Part shown: piece after piece, positions 48,001 to 57,504 of the stretch
Numbering within the stretch: the first letter of the stretch is position 1
How the letters are laid out: each line of letters begins with the position of its first letter
DNA from: Aldersonia kunmingensis
GTDB lineage: Bacteria; Actinomycetota; Actinomycetes; Mycobacteriales; Mycobacteriaceae
Reading direction: 5' to 3'
Assembly: GCF_001646865.1 (NCBI RefSeq)
Contig: NZ_LRRB01000270.1
Coordinates: 1 to 64,000, forward strand
DNA: 64,000 nucleotides
The notes under the pieces: generated by a model
What the model saw: only the letters and a program-made list of their open reading frames with translations
Database searches by the model: none
Told to the model about the DNA's origin: nothing
Made by a program: the position numbers and the translations under genes

Positions 48001-48855
48001 GTGTTCGACGCCCATCTGCACATCATCGATCCACGATTCCCACTCGTCGAGAACGACGGCTTCCTACCGGCACCGTTCACGATTGCGGACTATCGCGCAC
48101 GCATGTCCGGGTTCGGCGTCGACGGCGGTGCCGTGGTGAGCGGGTCGTTCCAGGGCACCGACCAAAGCTATCTGGTGGCGGCGCTGCGCGAGCTCGGACC
48201 GGGCTGGGTCGGCGTCACCCAGCTCGACGCCGACGCCACCGATGACGACATCATCTCGCTCGATCGGCTCGGCGTGCGCGCGATTCGCTTCAACCTCAAA
48301 CGGGGTGCCACCGATATCGGGCGGCTCACCGAGCAGGCGTTGCGCGCACACGAGCTCGCCGGCTGGCATGCCGAGTTCTACACCGACGGACAGATTCTCG
48401 GCTCGCTCGAACCGGTTTTGGTGAAGCTGCCCGCGCTGAGCATCGACCACGTCGGCATGTCCCGTAACGCCATGCGGTACGTGCTCAACCTCGTCGACCG
48501 CGGTGTCCGGGTGAAGGCCAGTGGCTTCGGCCGGGTCAATCTCGATGTCTCCCAAGCGCTTCGGCAGATCCACCGGGTCAATCCCGAGGCGCTCATGTTC
48601 GGCTCCGACCTGCCCGGCACCAGGGCGCGGCGTGCGTTCGAGGAGGCCGATATCGATCTGATCGCGGACTGCGTCGGCGACGATCTCGAGGCGGTTCTTC
48701 GCACGAACGCCCGGAAGTTCTACCGGTTGCCTGTCGAGCCGACCCCGCCACCTGGTGGCGATCGCACGCTCGAGATGCCCGCGGTTGCCGCGCGGGCCGG
48801 CGGCGATACCAAGCCGCTGCCCGCCATCGACCCGGAGCCGGGCACGCCCGGATAA
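48001..48855 (+). CDS. Amidohydrolase-family TIM-barrel hydrolase
   Basis: A 284-residue protein of the amidohydrolase 2 (PDC lactonase-like) family. The N-terminal FDAHLHIIDPRFP carries the H-x-H metal site. Further family positions are LSIDHVGMSR (about 145), VRVKASGFGR and LMFGSDLPGTRARRAF with the catalytic Asp (about 200). The last 40 residues are a Pro-rich tail. Start GTG 48001 opens directly on the metal motif. The substrate cannot be assigned; relatives act on lactones or decarboxylate aromatic acids. Confidence 0.85.
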   Translation: MFDAHLHIIDPRFPLVENDGFLPAPFTIADYRARMSGFGVDGGAVVSGSFQGTDQSYLVAALRELGPGWVGVTQLDADATDDDIISLDRLGVRAIRFNLKRGATDIGRLTEQALRAHELAGWHAEFYTDGQILGSLEPVLVKLPALSIDHVGMSRNAMRYVLNLVDRGVRVKASGFGRVNLDVSQALRQIHRVNPEALMFGSDLPGTRARRAFEEADIDLIADCVGDDLEAVLRTNARKFYRLPVEPTPPPGGDRTLEMPAVAARAGGDTKPLPAIDPEPGTPG

Positions 48856-48936
48856 CTCGCCCGATCGTCAACTCACTTGGTGCGGAACGGGTTCGCGCTG
48901 CCCGGCACAAGCGCGATGCACCGCCAAGCGATAGAC

Positions 48937-48975
48937 CTGCGCGGCGTGGAGTTCAGTGAACTCCACGCCGCGCAG
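48937..48975. terminator. Large bidirectional hairpin terminator
   Basis: A perfect inverted repeat with 19-base arms: CTGCGCGGCGTGGAGTTCA (48937-48955), one base, then its exact complement (48957-48975). It sits between the convergent amidohydrolase and lipase genes. The near-zero loop means three or so bases must open at the tip. It could end transcription from both sides. Confidence 0.8.
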
Positions 48976-48992
48976 TCGGAGCGCAGTCCGAC

Positions 48993-50318
48993 TCAGGCGA
49001 TACTGCAGCCACCAATAGGCTTGTCGCCCAAGCGATCCATGAGGTATGGGACGACATTGTTGGCGACGTAAGCGTCAACGATCTCGGGCCCGAAGTGGCC
49101 GGGGATCGTGGTACCCGGCGCGAGCGGCGGGAAGTGGTTGGTGCGGAAGGTGACCGGGGCACCCTTATCGCACCAATCCACGGCAAGCTGACGAGCCTGC
49201 GGATACGGCACCGTGTCGTCGTTGATGCCGCTGGTGATCAGCACCGGACTGGTCGGGGTCAGGCGGCCGATGCGCTGGTCGGCAATGGCGCGCATGGCGG
49301 CGGGATCCGATGCCAAATGCTCGAAGAGCGGTCGGTGATCGGCAGTCAGGCTGGTGGTCTTCATGAACGGGTGCTTGAAGATGACGTCACCGATGCACTC
49401 GTTGCCGAGCGTCGCCAGCAAGGCCTGGCCCTCGGGCGAAGCGATCCGGTCCACCGACCCCTGCAACTCCGGATAGCGCGCGACAAGTCCGTTGATGGCG
49501 AACCCGATCGCGCCGCCGATGAGAGCGCCGTCCACCTTCCGGAGCACCGCGCCGATATCGGCCGTCGGCGCGCCGGCCCAGGTGCCCTTCAGATTCAGTT
49601 CCGGGGCATACGTGGGCTGCAACTCGGCTGCCGCGGCGGTCGCACCGCCACCCTGCGAGTATCCCCAGAACAGCAGGGGCGTTTCCGGTCCCGTGTTCGA
49701 GAGACGGTTCGCGGCGCGAGCCGCGTCGAGCACCGCGTGAGCACCCTCGGCGCGGTTGACGTAGGTATGAACGCCGGGCGTGCCGAGTCCGATGTGGTCG
49801 GTGATGAATACCCGCGCACCCATCAGATTCCAGAGCGCCGCCCCCGGCAGTTCCTGATTCGCAGACAGCGAAAGCCCGCCCGGGTCGACGATCATGCCGG
49901 TGGGTAGCGCCACCGAGATCGCACACTGGTCACCCTGCCCTTGCGTACCCGGGGCGATGACGACGGTCGGGCGGGGACCCGGCCCGTTCCACGGCGCGCT
50001 CGAGTCGATGAACGTTCCGGTCACCGCGGTCGGCGTCCCGTCCTGCAGGCGCGAGGTGTACATCACCTTCTGCGCCGGGACCGGCCAGCCCGTGCGCACC
50101 GGCACCGCGGCGAGAACGCCCACCGATTCGGTCTTGATGACCGCGCCCTGCTCGGTCGAGTACTGCGCCGGCGGGGTGTAGAAGGGACCGACCGGTGCTG
50201 CTGCGGCCGGCGTCACGCCGAGCGTCGCTCCGCCAACGACGCCAAGCAACGCGATCGCAGCGACGCGGCGAAGCCTGGACATGGCCCGCCGACTGGCTGA
50301 CTGACTACCTGGTTGCAT
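48993..50318 (-). CDS. Secreted lipase (LIP family)
   Basis: A 441-residue exported alpha/beta-hydrolase of the secretory lipase family (PF03583-like). The signal peptide spans about residues 13-40 (VAAIALLGVVGGATLGVTPAAAAP). The nucleophile elbow is LFWGYSQGGGAT (about residue 200); the acid is probably in LITSGINDDTVPY and the His in FRTNHFPPLAPG. It probably hydrolyses acylglycerols or esters outside the cell. ATG 50318 has GGAG five bases upstream and is preferred to ATG 50342 or the open frame from 50351. Confidence 0.9.
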   Translation of the reverse strand: MQPGSQSASRRAMSRLRRVAAIALLGVVGGATLGVTPAAAAPVGPFYTPPAQYSTEQGAVIKTESVGVLAAVPVRTGWPVPAQKVMYTSRLQDGTPTAVTGTFIDSSAPWNGPGPRPTVVIAPGTQGQGDQCAISVALPTGMIVDPGGLSLSANQELPGAALWNLMGARVFITDHIGLGTPGVHTYVNRAEGAHAVLDAARAANRLSNTGPETPLLFWGYSQGGGATAAAAELQPTYAPELNLKGTWAGAPTADIGAVLRKVDGALIGGAIGFAINGLVARYPELQGSVDRIASPEGQALLATLGNECIGDVIFKHPFMKTTSLTADHRPLFEHLASDPAAMRAIADQRIGRLTPTSPVLITSGINDDTVPYPQARQLAVDWCDKGAPVTFRTNHFPPLAPGTTIPGHFGPEIVDAYVANNVVPYLMDRLGDKPIGGCSIA

Positions 50319-50543
50319 TTTGTCTCCGTGTTCATTGCCCATGCGCGCCATCGCGCGAGCACTTCACCGGGAGTCGAGAACGGTATTCCCCCGACGTTCC
50401 TCCCCCGAGCTACCGAACAGTAACAACGAGTGAGTGCTTCACACCTCTCGGCCCGGCAAGTGTGAGGGCCCTCACCGCAAGGACGGGCCCGGCCACGCCT
50501 TGCCAACTGGGCAAATGTCGAAAATCGAACCGCCGCAACCGGT

Positions 50544-51017
50544 TTAACTACCAGCCACCGCGCCGAGCCAGATCCCCGCAGCGCACAGCGCGCCGAAGAG
50601 CTCGATCAACATCGACAGCCCAACGGCTTTCATCGCGTGCATCGTCGCGGGCCAGGCGAGGCGAGCATCGCGGCGGCGCTGGGCCTCGGAAAGGTACGTG
50701 CCGAGCACGAACCCGGCAAACAGCCCGACCACCGGGATGATGAAGAAGCCGACGATGCCGAGCAGTCCCCCGATGATGATCGAGCGGTTCGGCACACCGG
50801 CATCGCGCAGCCGCCGTCCCGGCCAGGTGTACTTGATCACCCCGCTCACGAGAAGCAGCACCAGACCGATGCCGCACACCAGCCAGGCAGCGCCGGTGCC
50901 CTCGACAACCGCCCACACCACCAGTGCCGCCGCGATCAACACCGTGCCCGGCAGAATCGGCACTACGACGCCGACCAGACCGACGGCGATCGCGAGCCCA
51001 ACCAAGAGTTCACCCAT
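50544..51017 (-). CDS. DUF456 membrane protein
   Basis: A 157-residue protein with about four helices: Gly-rich N-terminal VGLAIAVGLVGVVVPILPGTVLIAAALVVWAVVEG, then WPGRRLRDAGVPNRSIIIGGLLGIVGFFIIPVVGLFAGFVLGTYLSE and a final C-terminal helix. This layout is the DUF456 family, of unknown function. Start 51017 (ATG) or 51026 (GTG). It is divergent from the racemase-like gene and downstream of nothing obvious. Confidence 0.85.
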   Translation of the reverse strand: MGELLVGLAIAVGLVGVVVPILPGTVLIAAALVVWAVVEGTGAAWLVCGIGLVLLLVSGVIKYTWPGRRLRDAGVPNRSIIIGGLLGIVGFFIIPVVGLFAGFVLGTYLSEAQRRRDARLAWPATMHAMKAVGLSMLIELFGALCAAGIWLGAVAGS

Positions 51018-51145
51018 AACACCCACGTTGAGGATTGTGACCGAGTGACGCCGAGAACTCTTGGCCGAGCCGCGGCGACCTAGCGAGCGCTAGTAATGTC
51101 CGGGTTATTGTCATCCCGTCAACTTGATCTACCCGAGGGAGCACC

Positions 51146-52234
51146 GTGACCAGCAAGCAAGGTCCACTCGCAGGCATCCGCGTCGTTGAACTCGCCGGCA
51201 TCGGACCCGGTCCGCACGCCGCGCTGCTCCTCGCCGATCTCGGCGCCGACGTGGTTCGCGTCCAGCGGGCCGGCGGCCTCCGCCCCGAGGGTGTCCCGAC
51301 CGACGCCCAGCTACGCAGCCGGACCATCGTCGAGGCGAACCTCAAGGATCCGGCCGATATCGAGAAGGTGCTCGGCCTCATCGATCGCGCCGACATCCTG
51401 ATCGAGGGCTTCCGCCCGGGAGTCACCGAGCGCATGGGCCTGGGCCCGGATGTCACGCTCGAGCGCAACCCGCGTCTGGTCTACGGCCGGATGACCGGTT
51501 GGGGCCAGGAAGGCCCGCTCGCGCCCGTGGCCGGCCACGACATCAACTACATCTCGCTGACCGGCGTGCTGCACGCAATCGGCCGCAAGGGTGAGCGCCC
51601 GGTGCCGCCGCTCAACATGGTCGGCGACTTCGGCGGCGGCTCGATGTTCCTGATCTTCGGCCTGCTCGCCGCGCTGATCGAGCGCCAGAGCTCGGGCAAG
51701 GGCCAGGTTGTCGACGCCGCGATGGTGGACGGCGCCCTCGCGCTGTCGCACATGATCTGGGGCTTCCGCGGCCAGGGCATGTGGAACGACGAGCGCGGCA
51801 ACAACCTGCTCGACACCGGTATGGCGTTCTACGACACCTACGAGACCTCCGACGGCAAGTACATGGCCGTGGGCGCGATCGAGCCGCAGTTCTACGCCGA
51901 GCTGCTGCGTCTGCTCGAGCTCGATGCCGCTGATCTGCCGGGTCAGCTCGACCCGGCCGGCCAGGACACGCTGCGCAAGATCTTCACCGAGAAGTTCAAG
52001 TCGAAGACCCGCGACGAGTGGGCGGCGATCTTCGAGGGCACCGACGCCTGCACGTCGCCGATCCTCACCTTCGCAGAGGCTCCGCAGAACGCGCACATCG
52101 CGGCCCGCGGTGCCCTGATCGACGTGGACGGTGTCACTCAGCACCTCCCTGCACCGCGCTTCTCGCGCACGCCGAACGGCGTGCCGACCGCTCCCCCGCG
52201 CGTCGCCACCCCGATCGATGAGGTCTGGAAGTAA
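51146..52234 (+). CDS. mcr: Alpha-methylacyl-CoA racemase-like CoA-transferase family III protein
   Basis: A 362-residue family III CoA-transferase of the AMACR/MCR type, which epimerises 2-methylacyl-CoA esters in branched lipid or sterol side-chain breakdown. [32 protein letters not shown] (about 8-39) opens the fold. [18 protein letters not shown] (about 131-148) has the proposed catalytic His, [19 protein letters not shown] the catalytic Asp, and [15 protein letters not shown] the Glu. GTG 51146 has GAGGGAGC upstream. Confidence 0.9.
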   Translation: MTSKQGPLAGIRVVELAGIGPGPHAALLLADLGADVVRVQRAGGLRPEGVPTDAQLRSRTIVEANLKDPADIEKVLGLIDRADILIEGFRPGVTERMGLGPDVTLERNPRLVYGRMTGWGQEGPLAPVAGHDINYISLTGVLHAIGRKGERPVPPLNMVGDFGGGSMFLIFGLLAALIERQSSGKGQVVDAAMVDGALALSHMIWGFRGQGMWNDERGNNLLDTGMAFYDTYETSDGKYMAVGAIEPQFYAELLRLLELDAADLPGQLDPAGQDTLRKIFTEKFKSKTRDEWAAIFEGTDACTSPILTFAEAPQNAHIAARGALIDVDGVTQHLPAPRFSRTPNGVPTAPPRVATPIDEVWK

Positions 52235-52246
52235 GGCAGTAAATCG

Positions 52247-53710
52247 TTAGACCACCAGCGGCGGCGCAGTCGCCGCCGCTGGTGTTCGCGGCGCGACCAC
52301 CTGATAGGCCGCCGCGATCCCGCTGATCGCAAGCCGCAGATCCGCTTCGGACTGGGCATAGGGCAGCCGGATGAACCGCTCGAATGCGCCCTCGATCCCG
52401 AAGCGCGGACCCGCGGCAAGCGTCACGCCGAAGTTGGGTGCCGTCGCGGCCAGCGCGCTCGACATCGGACCCGGCAGCTTCACCCACAACGACAATCCGC
52501 CGGGTCCCGGCGCGACCCGCCAATCAGGCAATTGCTCGGACAGCGCATCGAGCAGCGCTGACCGCCGCCCGCGGATCAATTCCCGCCGACGCTCCAGCGG
52601 GCCGTCGGGATCGGCGAGCAGATCCGCCGCCGCGAGCTGATCCATAACCGGAGTGCCGAGGTCCATCGAGGCGCGGCTGCCCAAGAGCCGATCGATCACT
52701 GTGCGATTCGCGCGAATCCAGCCGACCCGTAGCCCACCCCAGAAGGATTTCGACATCGACCCGACCGTGATGACCTCCGGCCCCCGCGCAAACGACGCCA
52801 CCGGCGGAGGCGGGGTCATATCGAGTCCGAGATCGACCATCGACTCGTCGATCACCATCGTCATCCGGGTATCCCGCGCGATCGAGGCGAGCTCCGCGCG
52901 GCCCTCGACGCCAAGGCACAGCCCGGTTGGGTTCTGGAAGTCCGGCACCAGATATGCCAGCCGTGCCGCGGTTTGCCTTGCCGCGCTGCGGATTCCATCG
53001 AGATCCCAGCCCTCGCGCTCCGGCCGCAGCGGCAGCGGGACCGGCCGCGCGCCCACATCACGGATCGCCTGGATGGCATTGGGGTAGGTCGGATGTTCGA
53101 TCAGCACCCGCTCGCCGGGTGCGGTGAGCATGGTGAACAACAGCCGCAGCGCGTGCTGCGCGCCGAGGGTGACAAGGATCTGCGTCGGATCGGTTGGCAG
53201 GCCGCGCTCTGTGTAGCGCGCTGCAATTGTCTCGCGCAGCAACGGGATCCCGAGCGGATCCATACCGTGCGTGGGCAGGTACGACGGAAGTTGTTCGAGT
53301 GCAGCCGAATACGCGCCGTGCACCTCCTCCGGTGCGGGTAGCGCCGCATAGGTCAGATCGACCAAGGGAAGATCTGGCGCGACCTTCGGCGCGGGCAGTC
53401 CCACGCCCACCGGGGTTGTGGACGACGGCAGGGCGACCACGCCGCGCGCACCCTGGCGACTGAGCAGGTAACCCTCCTCGCGCAGCATTGCGTAGCACGA
53501 GGTGACGGTGGTCCGGCTCAGTTCGAGCGCACTCGCAAGGTCACGCTCGCTCGGCAGTGCTGCGCCGAGCGGGATCCGCCCATCGTGGATGAGCATCCGG
53601 ATTCCCTCGGCGAGAGCCACGTAGGTGGGACGGGCGCCGCGGCCACCGTCGGGTCGCCACAAACCCAGATCGCGGACCAGTGTTGTCACGCCGAGCACTC
53701 GTGCAGCCAT
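52247..53710 (-). CDS. MocR-type regulator (GntR HTH fused to aminotransferase-like domain)
   Basis: A 487-residue fusion. The N-terminal GntR winged helix (about 28-95) contains GRIPLGAALPSERDLASALELSRTTVTSCYAMLREEGYL. The C-terminal fold-type I aminotransferase domain has VPDFQNPTGLCL and the PLP-Lys in TVGSMSKSFWGGLRVGW. MocR proteins sense PLP or amino-acid derivatives. It starts two bases from a 22-bp palindrome and is divergent from a small membrane protein gene, the likely target. No PLP-synthesis gene lies next to it. Confidence 0.92.
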   Translation of the reverse strand: MAARVLGVTTLVRDLGLWRPDGGRGARPTYVALAEGIRMLIHDGRIPLGAALPSERDLASALELSRTTVTSCYAMLREEGYLLSRQGARGVVALPSSTTPVGVGLPAPKVAPDLPLVDLTYAALPAPEEVHGAYSAALEQLPSYLPTHGMDPLGIPLLRETIAARYTERGLPTDPTQILVTLGAQHALRLLFTMLTAPGERVLIEHPTYPNAIQAIRDVGARPVPLPLRPEREGWDLDGIRSAARQTAARLAYLVPDFQNPTGLCLGVEGRAELASIARDTRMTMVIDESMVDLGLDMTPPPPVASFARGPEVITVGSMSKSFWGGLRVGWIRANRTVIDRLLGSRASMDLGTPVMDQLAAADLLADPDGPLERRRELIRGRRSALLDALSEQLPDWRVAPGPGGLSLWVKLPGPMSSALAATAPNFGVTLAAGPRFGIEGAFERFIRLPYAQSEADLRLAISGIAAAYQVVAPRTPAAATAPPLVV

Positions 53711-53712
53711 AA

Positions 53713-53734
53713 AGCCAGTATGTCGCTACTGGCT
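53713..53734. promoter_or_regulatory. Probable MocR operator
   Basis: Perfect 8-bp arms AGCCAGTA (53713-53720) and TACTGGCT (53727-53734) with a 6-base centre, in the 52-base gap between the divergent mocR and membrane-protein genes. Two bases from the mocR start codon. Binding is inferred. Confidence 0.72.
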
Positions 53735-53762
53735 ATTTAATCAAAGTCCAGATTTCTGCAGC

Positions 53763-54029
53763 ATGGTTGTCATGACAGCACTGGCAACGCTGATCGTGCT
53801 GGCCCTGTTCGCCACCGCGATCTTCTCCTTCGCACCCCGTTCCACCAGTAGAAAGGTGTTTCGCCTGGATCAGTTCCGGCCGGCCGCACCGCTCGCAGGC
53901 CTGCTTCCGGCCGACCACGACAAGGAACGGCTCTACGCCGATCTTCTCGCCGTGCACGCTCGGGAGCCGGAATCCAGCATCCTGAGCACGCCAACCAGTC
54001 CAGTTCGACGCAACTGGACTGGTCAATAG
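53763..54029 (+). CDS. Small single-pass membrane protein divergent from mocR
   Basis: An 88-residue protein: one N-terminal helix (MTALATLIVLALFATAIFSFA), then a basic/hydrophilic region (RSTSRKVFRLDQFRPAAPLAG) and a soluble tail. I recognise no family. The ATG at 53763, or 53772, follows the operator region. The last codons overlap a 12-bp-arm inverted repeat. Its position makes it the probable target of the MocR regulator. Function unknown. Confidence 0.6.
   Translation: MVVMTALATLIVLALFATAIFSFAPRSTSRKVFRLDQFRPAAPLAGLLPADHDKERLYADLLAVHAREPESSILSTPTSPVRRNWTGQ
53994..54023. terminator. Inverted repeat at the end of the small membrane gene
   Basis: Twelve-base perfect arms ACCAGTCCAGTT (53994-54005) and AACTGGACTGGT (54012-54023) around CGACGC, ending four bases before the stop codon's TAG. 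It may be a terminator. It also repeats the CCAGT/ACTGG half-sites seen in the MocR operator 280 bases upstream. Confidence 0.55.
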
Positions 54030-54065
54030 GACAGGTCTGTCGGTCCCAGCGCGCACACTGACGAT

Positions 54066-54593
54066 GTGCTGGCCTACACGTTGTTCGATACCGCGATCGG
54101 GCGGTGCGGCCTCGCCTGGAAGGGCGACCGCATCGCCCGTCTGCAATTGCCCGAATCGGACGACGAGACCACCCGGATCCGCATCGGACGCAGCGGCGCC
54201 GTGGAAGGTTCGCCGCCGCAGGCCGTGCAGACCGCACTCGATGGGGTTCGCGCGCACCTGGAGGGCGAACTCGACGACCTGTGCTGGATCGAATTGGACC
54301 TCGGCGGCGTCAGCGAATTCGACGCGAAGGTGTACGCGATTGCCCGCGCGATCGAACCGGGCCACACGCTGCGCTACGGCGACGTCGCACAGCGGATGCG
54401 CGCGCCCGGCGCCGCCCAGGCGGTTGGGCAGGCACTCGGGCGAAACCCGATCCCGATCATCGTGCCGTGCCACCGCGTCCTGGCCTCCGGCGCGAACCTC
54501 GGCGGGTTCTCTGCCTTCGGTGGTGCGGTGACCAAAACGACGCTGCTCGCGATCGAGCGCACGCCGGGCTTCGGCGAGCCCGTCCTATTTTGA
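54066..54593 (+). CDS. ogt: Methylated-DNA-protein-cysteine methyltransferase
   Basis: Repairs O6-alkylguanine by transferring the alkyl group to its own Cys. A 175-residue protein with an N-terminal ribonuclease-like domain, then the DNA-binding/active-site domain: TLRYGDVAQRMRAPGAAQAVGQALGRNPIPIIVPCHRVLAS, with the acceptor Cys in PCHRV (about residue 138), and NLGGFSAFGG. The tail ERTPGFGEPVLF is usual. Start is GTG 54066. Confidence 0.93.
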   Translation: MLAYTLFDTAIGRCGLAWKGDRIARLQLPESDDETTRIRIGRSGAVEGSPPQAVQTALDGVRAHLEGELDDLCWIELDLGGVSEFDAKVYAIARAIEPGHTLRYGDVAQRMRAPGAAQAVGQALGRNPIPIIVPCHRVLASGANLGGFSAFGGAVTKTTLLAIERTPGFGEPVLF

Positions 54594-54621
54594 GCGCTCG
54601 GCGCCCGTGTTGTTCTGATTC

Positions 54622-57240
54622 CTACCGCGCGCCGGGCGGCTTCTGCTCGCCCGCCTTGATCAGCGCGGCAAGCCCTTCCCGATCGGCGACATCAAGCTTC
54701 CCGCCCGCCCGATAGATATGCCCCTCGACCGTCCGAACGGAGACGTAGAGACGTTCGGCGATCTGCTTGTTCGATAAGCCTGCGGCGACGAGGTTCGCAA
54801 TCTCGCGTTCTCGAACCGTGAGCGGCAGCGGCTGCGCGGAGGTCCGCAGCGCGGGCGTCATCGCGCCGCCGCACTCGGCGGCATTGCGGTTTGCGGCCGC
54901 AGCGGATTCTGCCGTGGCGCGCTTGTTGCCGGCCCGCTCGTGCGCGCTCGCCGCCTGCGCGGACGCATCGGCCGACGACAGCAGCGCACCGATTCGCTCG
55001 TATTCGGCTGCCGCGGCATCCAATTCGGCTCCGTTGTCCGCAGCCACCGCCGCGGCATGACGGGCGTGTATGCCGATCAGCCGGGTGCCCAGTTGCGCGG
55101 CCAGCGCCCCAAGGCGCTCGGCGACTGTGCGGTCCCCGAACCGAGCGGCGGAATGAAGGGCGTCGGCCTCAACCGCGAACTGATGCGCGCTTGCCGCCGA
55201 ATCCGCTGCGGCGTGGCAGGTCTCGATACCGCCTGTCACGGCACCTTCCGCGGCGCGCAGCCATGCCTCGGCTAGCTTCAGCTTCGGTGCGAAGATGGCA
55301 AGATGCCGCCCGGCCCGATGTTCGGCCTCGGACAGGTTGCGTGTCGCGTCATCGCAACGCCCCAGTGCCGCGTAAGCCTGCACGAGCTCCGCCAGCGCGG
55401 GATAGGTCCAGGTTGTCTGCGCATCGGACACCGTGGCGGCGAGGCCCTGCTCAATCCGAGTTGCCGCGTCCAGGCATCGGCCCGAGGCGAGGTCGACGGT
55501 GGCAATCAGGAAATTCGCCATCCCCCAGGCCAAATACTGTCCGGCCGAGGAGAAATCGAGACCCCGTTCCGCCTGCGATCGAGCTCTTGCGAAATCACCG
55601 CAGTAAGTCATGGAAAGGATCTCGCCCATTTCCGTCGGGAATCGCAACAGGGCATCCGACTTCGCCACCGACCGGTGGAACCGCTGGGCGATCGGCGCAA
55701 CATCGGCGCACCGGCCCATGAGCGCGAGCGACCACATCGCCCCGAACGATGCCCACTCGACAGCAGCGGGCAGCGCCCTGTCGTTAGCCAGCACCGTTTG
55801 AGCCTGACTCAATGCGTCGTCGAGCCGGTTCTCGAATGCCGCGCAAGCAGAACCTAGCCCAGCGATGATCTCGGCGAGCGCTGGGTTGTCTATGCGTGGC
55901 TGCACGAGCGCGAGCACCTCGTCGGCACGCTCGGAATCACACATCGACCAGAACAGATTCGACACTCGGGCACTGCCCCAGCGGACCAACTGCACCTGAT
56001 CGAGTGTGTCCGGATCGAAGAAGGCCAGGATCCGCTCGCACTCGTTCGGCTGCCCCTGCCACAGCAGAGTGCGGGCCAGCACCTCTGCGGCATCGAAGCC
56101 ACCGCCGGTATCGAACGCTGCGCGGGCGAGGCGTTCGCCGAGTGGGTGGTCCGCGAGCAACGTCGCATCTACCGCCGCGCTCGTGAAAAGTTCCGCGTCC
56201 GCCTGCTGGTCGCTGTCGAGTGCCAACTCCGCCAGTCGAATTCGGGCCGAAGCGGTGTCCAGCGGACGCGTCCGCAGCGCACTGACCAACTGCCCGCGCA
56301 GGCGTCGCGACGAGGCGAGCCCGACACGGCGACGAATCACATCGCCGAACAGCGGGTGATTGAAGCTGACGTTCAGCGTCGCACCGTCTGGCTCGATCTT
56401 CACCAGATGCCGCGCCTCGGCCTCCTCGACGGCCTCCTCACCGGCGAGTTCGCACAGCACATCGAGATCGAGTGGCTCGCAGAAGGTCAGCAGCTTGAGC
56501 ACCTGCAGGACCTCGCTCGGCAACTGGTCGACCCGGCTTTCCAGCAGCGAGGCGAGTTCGGAGGTGATCTCGGTGCGGCCGCGGAGTTGCCAGATGCCAC
56601 GCACCTGTCGCAGCGCGCCGGACTCCTGAGCGCCCTCGACCAGATGGTGCAGGAACAGCGCATTGCCGCCCGAGGACTCCCACATCACATCCGCGGAGAG
56701 CCCTTCGAGCTGGCCACCGAGCACCTTCTCCACGAATCCGATGCTCTGCTCCTTGGTGAATGGCGACAGGTCCAGACGGACGAGGTGTCCGTCCTTCCAT
56801 AACGAAGTGACCGCGTCGGGCACCGTTTCGCCGCTGCGCACCGTTGCGACAATGCGCACAGCCCGGTCGATCGCCAGTTGATGCAGCAGCGTTGCGGAGA
56901 GCTGGTCGAGCAAGTGCGCGTCGTCGACGCCGATCACCGAGTGATCGCCGGTGAGCAGCGACTCGCGGGCCGCTGACATGAAGGTGACCGGATCACGCGA
57001 CGTCGAGGAACTCACCAGATGGGCGAATACGCCAAGTGGGATGCTGCGCGCGGACTCGGTGCCGGCGACCCAGCGGACTTCGGAGCCGAGCGACTTCGTG
57101 ACCGTGCGCGCGAGGGTTGTTTTGCCAACCCCGGCGTCACCGGTCAGCACGACGCCACACCGATCCGCACGCGAGGACAGTGCCGATTTTATGACGTCGA
57201 ATTCGGTGCGTCGCTCGACCAAGGGCCAGCTGATCGCCAT
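54622..57240 (-). CDS. Large ATP-binding LuxR (LAL) regulator, paralogue 1
   Basis: An 872-residue LAL-type regulator: N-terminal STAND/AAA ATPase with Walker A VVLTGDAGVGKTTLAR (about 31-46) and Walker B HSVIGVDDAHLL (about 100-111), a long helical TPR-like middle, and a C-terminal LuxR helix-turn-helix (PLTVREREIANLVAAGLSNKQIAERLYVSVRTVEGHIYRAGGKLDVADREGLAALI). ATG 57240 (MAISWPLVERR) aligns with the start of the neighbouring paralogue (MPTAWPTVVRQ), so I prefer it to ATG 57267. The inducer is unknown. Confidence 0.9.
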   Translation of the reverse strand: MAISWPLVERRTEFDVIKSALSSRADRCGVVLTGDAGVGKTTLARTVTKSLGSEVRWVAGTESARSIPLGVFAHLVSSSTSRDPVTFMSAARESLLTGDHSVIGVDDAHLLDQLSATLLHQLAIDRAVRIVATVRSGETVPDAVTSLWKDGHLVRLDLSPFTKEQSIGFVEKVLGGQLEGLSADVMWESSGGNALFLHHLVEGAQESGALRQVRGIWQLRGRTEITSELASLLESRVDQLPSEVLQVLKLLTFCEPLDLDVLCELAGEEAVEEAEARHLVKIEPDGATLNVSFNHPLFGDVIRRRVGLASSRRLRGQLVSALRTRPLDTASARIRLAELALDSDQQADAELFTSAAVDATLLADHPLGERLARAAFDTGGGFDAAEVLARTLLWQGQPNECERILAFFDPDTLDQVQLVRWGSARVSNLFWSMCDSERADEVLALVQPRIDNPALAEIIAGLGSACAAFENRLDDALSQAQTVLANDRALPAAVEWASFGAMWSLALMGRCADVAPIAQRFHRSVAKSDALLRFPTEMGEILSMTYCGDFARARSQAERGLDFSSAGQYLAWGMANFLIATVDLASGRCLDAATRIEQGLAATVSDAQTTWTYPALAELVQAYAALGRCDDATRNLSEAEHRAGRHLAIFAPKLKLAEAWLRAAEGAVTGGIETCHAAADSAASAHQFAVEADALHSAARFGDRTVAERLGALAAQLGTRLIGIHARHAAAVAADNGAELDAAAAEYERIGALLSSADASAQAASAHERAGNKRATAESAAAANRNAAECGGAMTPALRTSAQPLPLTVREREIANLVAAGLSNKQIAERLYVSVRTVEGHIYRAGGKLDVADREGLAALIKAGEQKPPGAR

Positions 57241-57415
57241 ATCTTGTGATTCTAGAGTCAGTGGCATCGAAATTCAGTCCAATAGTTCGCCGCGCGCTAG
57301 CGCGGAATCCTGTGGATCGGGCGACGATGCCCGATCGCCTTTGCACTGAGCCTGTTCCCGCGGACATCGCGGCCGGTTCAGGACTCGAGCATGACCCCGT
57401 ACGCACGCACATTCA

Positions 57416-57433
57416 CGAGTAGTCGACTACTCG
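57416..57433. promoter_or_regulatory. Palindrome CGAGTAGTCGACTACTCG, putative LuxR/LAL operator
   Basis: A perfect 18-bp palindrome, 176 bases upstream of the 57240 start, in the 264-base gap between the two LAL genes. A half-site GACTACTCG recurs at 57489-57497. A related site precedes the other paralogue at 60153-60170. LuxR-type HTH proteins usually bind palindromes near 18-20 bp, so an autoregulatory or cross-regulatory site is plausible. Confidence 0.65.
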
Positions 57434-57504
57434 AATCACGCACAATCCCGCAGTGAAAACCGAACGAGCCACAGCGAATACGCGTTCGGACTACTCGTGC
57501 CGAC

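Noticed and set aside
50462-50475. Perfect palindrome GTGAGGGCCCTCAC upstream of the lipase and downstream of the DUF456 gene
   Set aside because: Short and GC-rich; it may be a weak terminator or chance, and I had no supporting second site.
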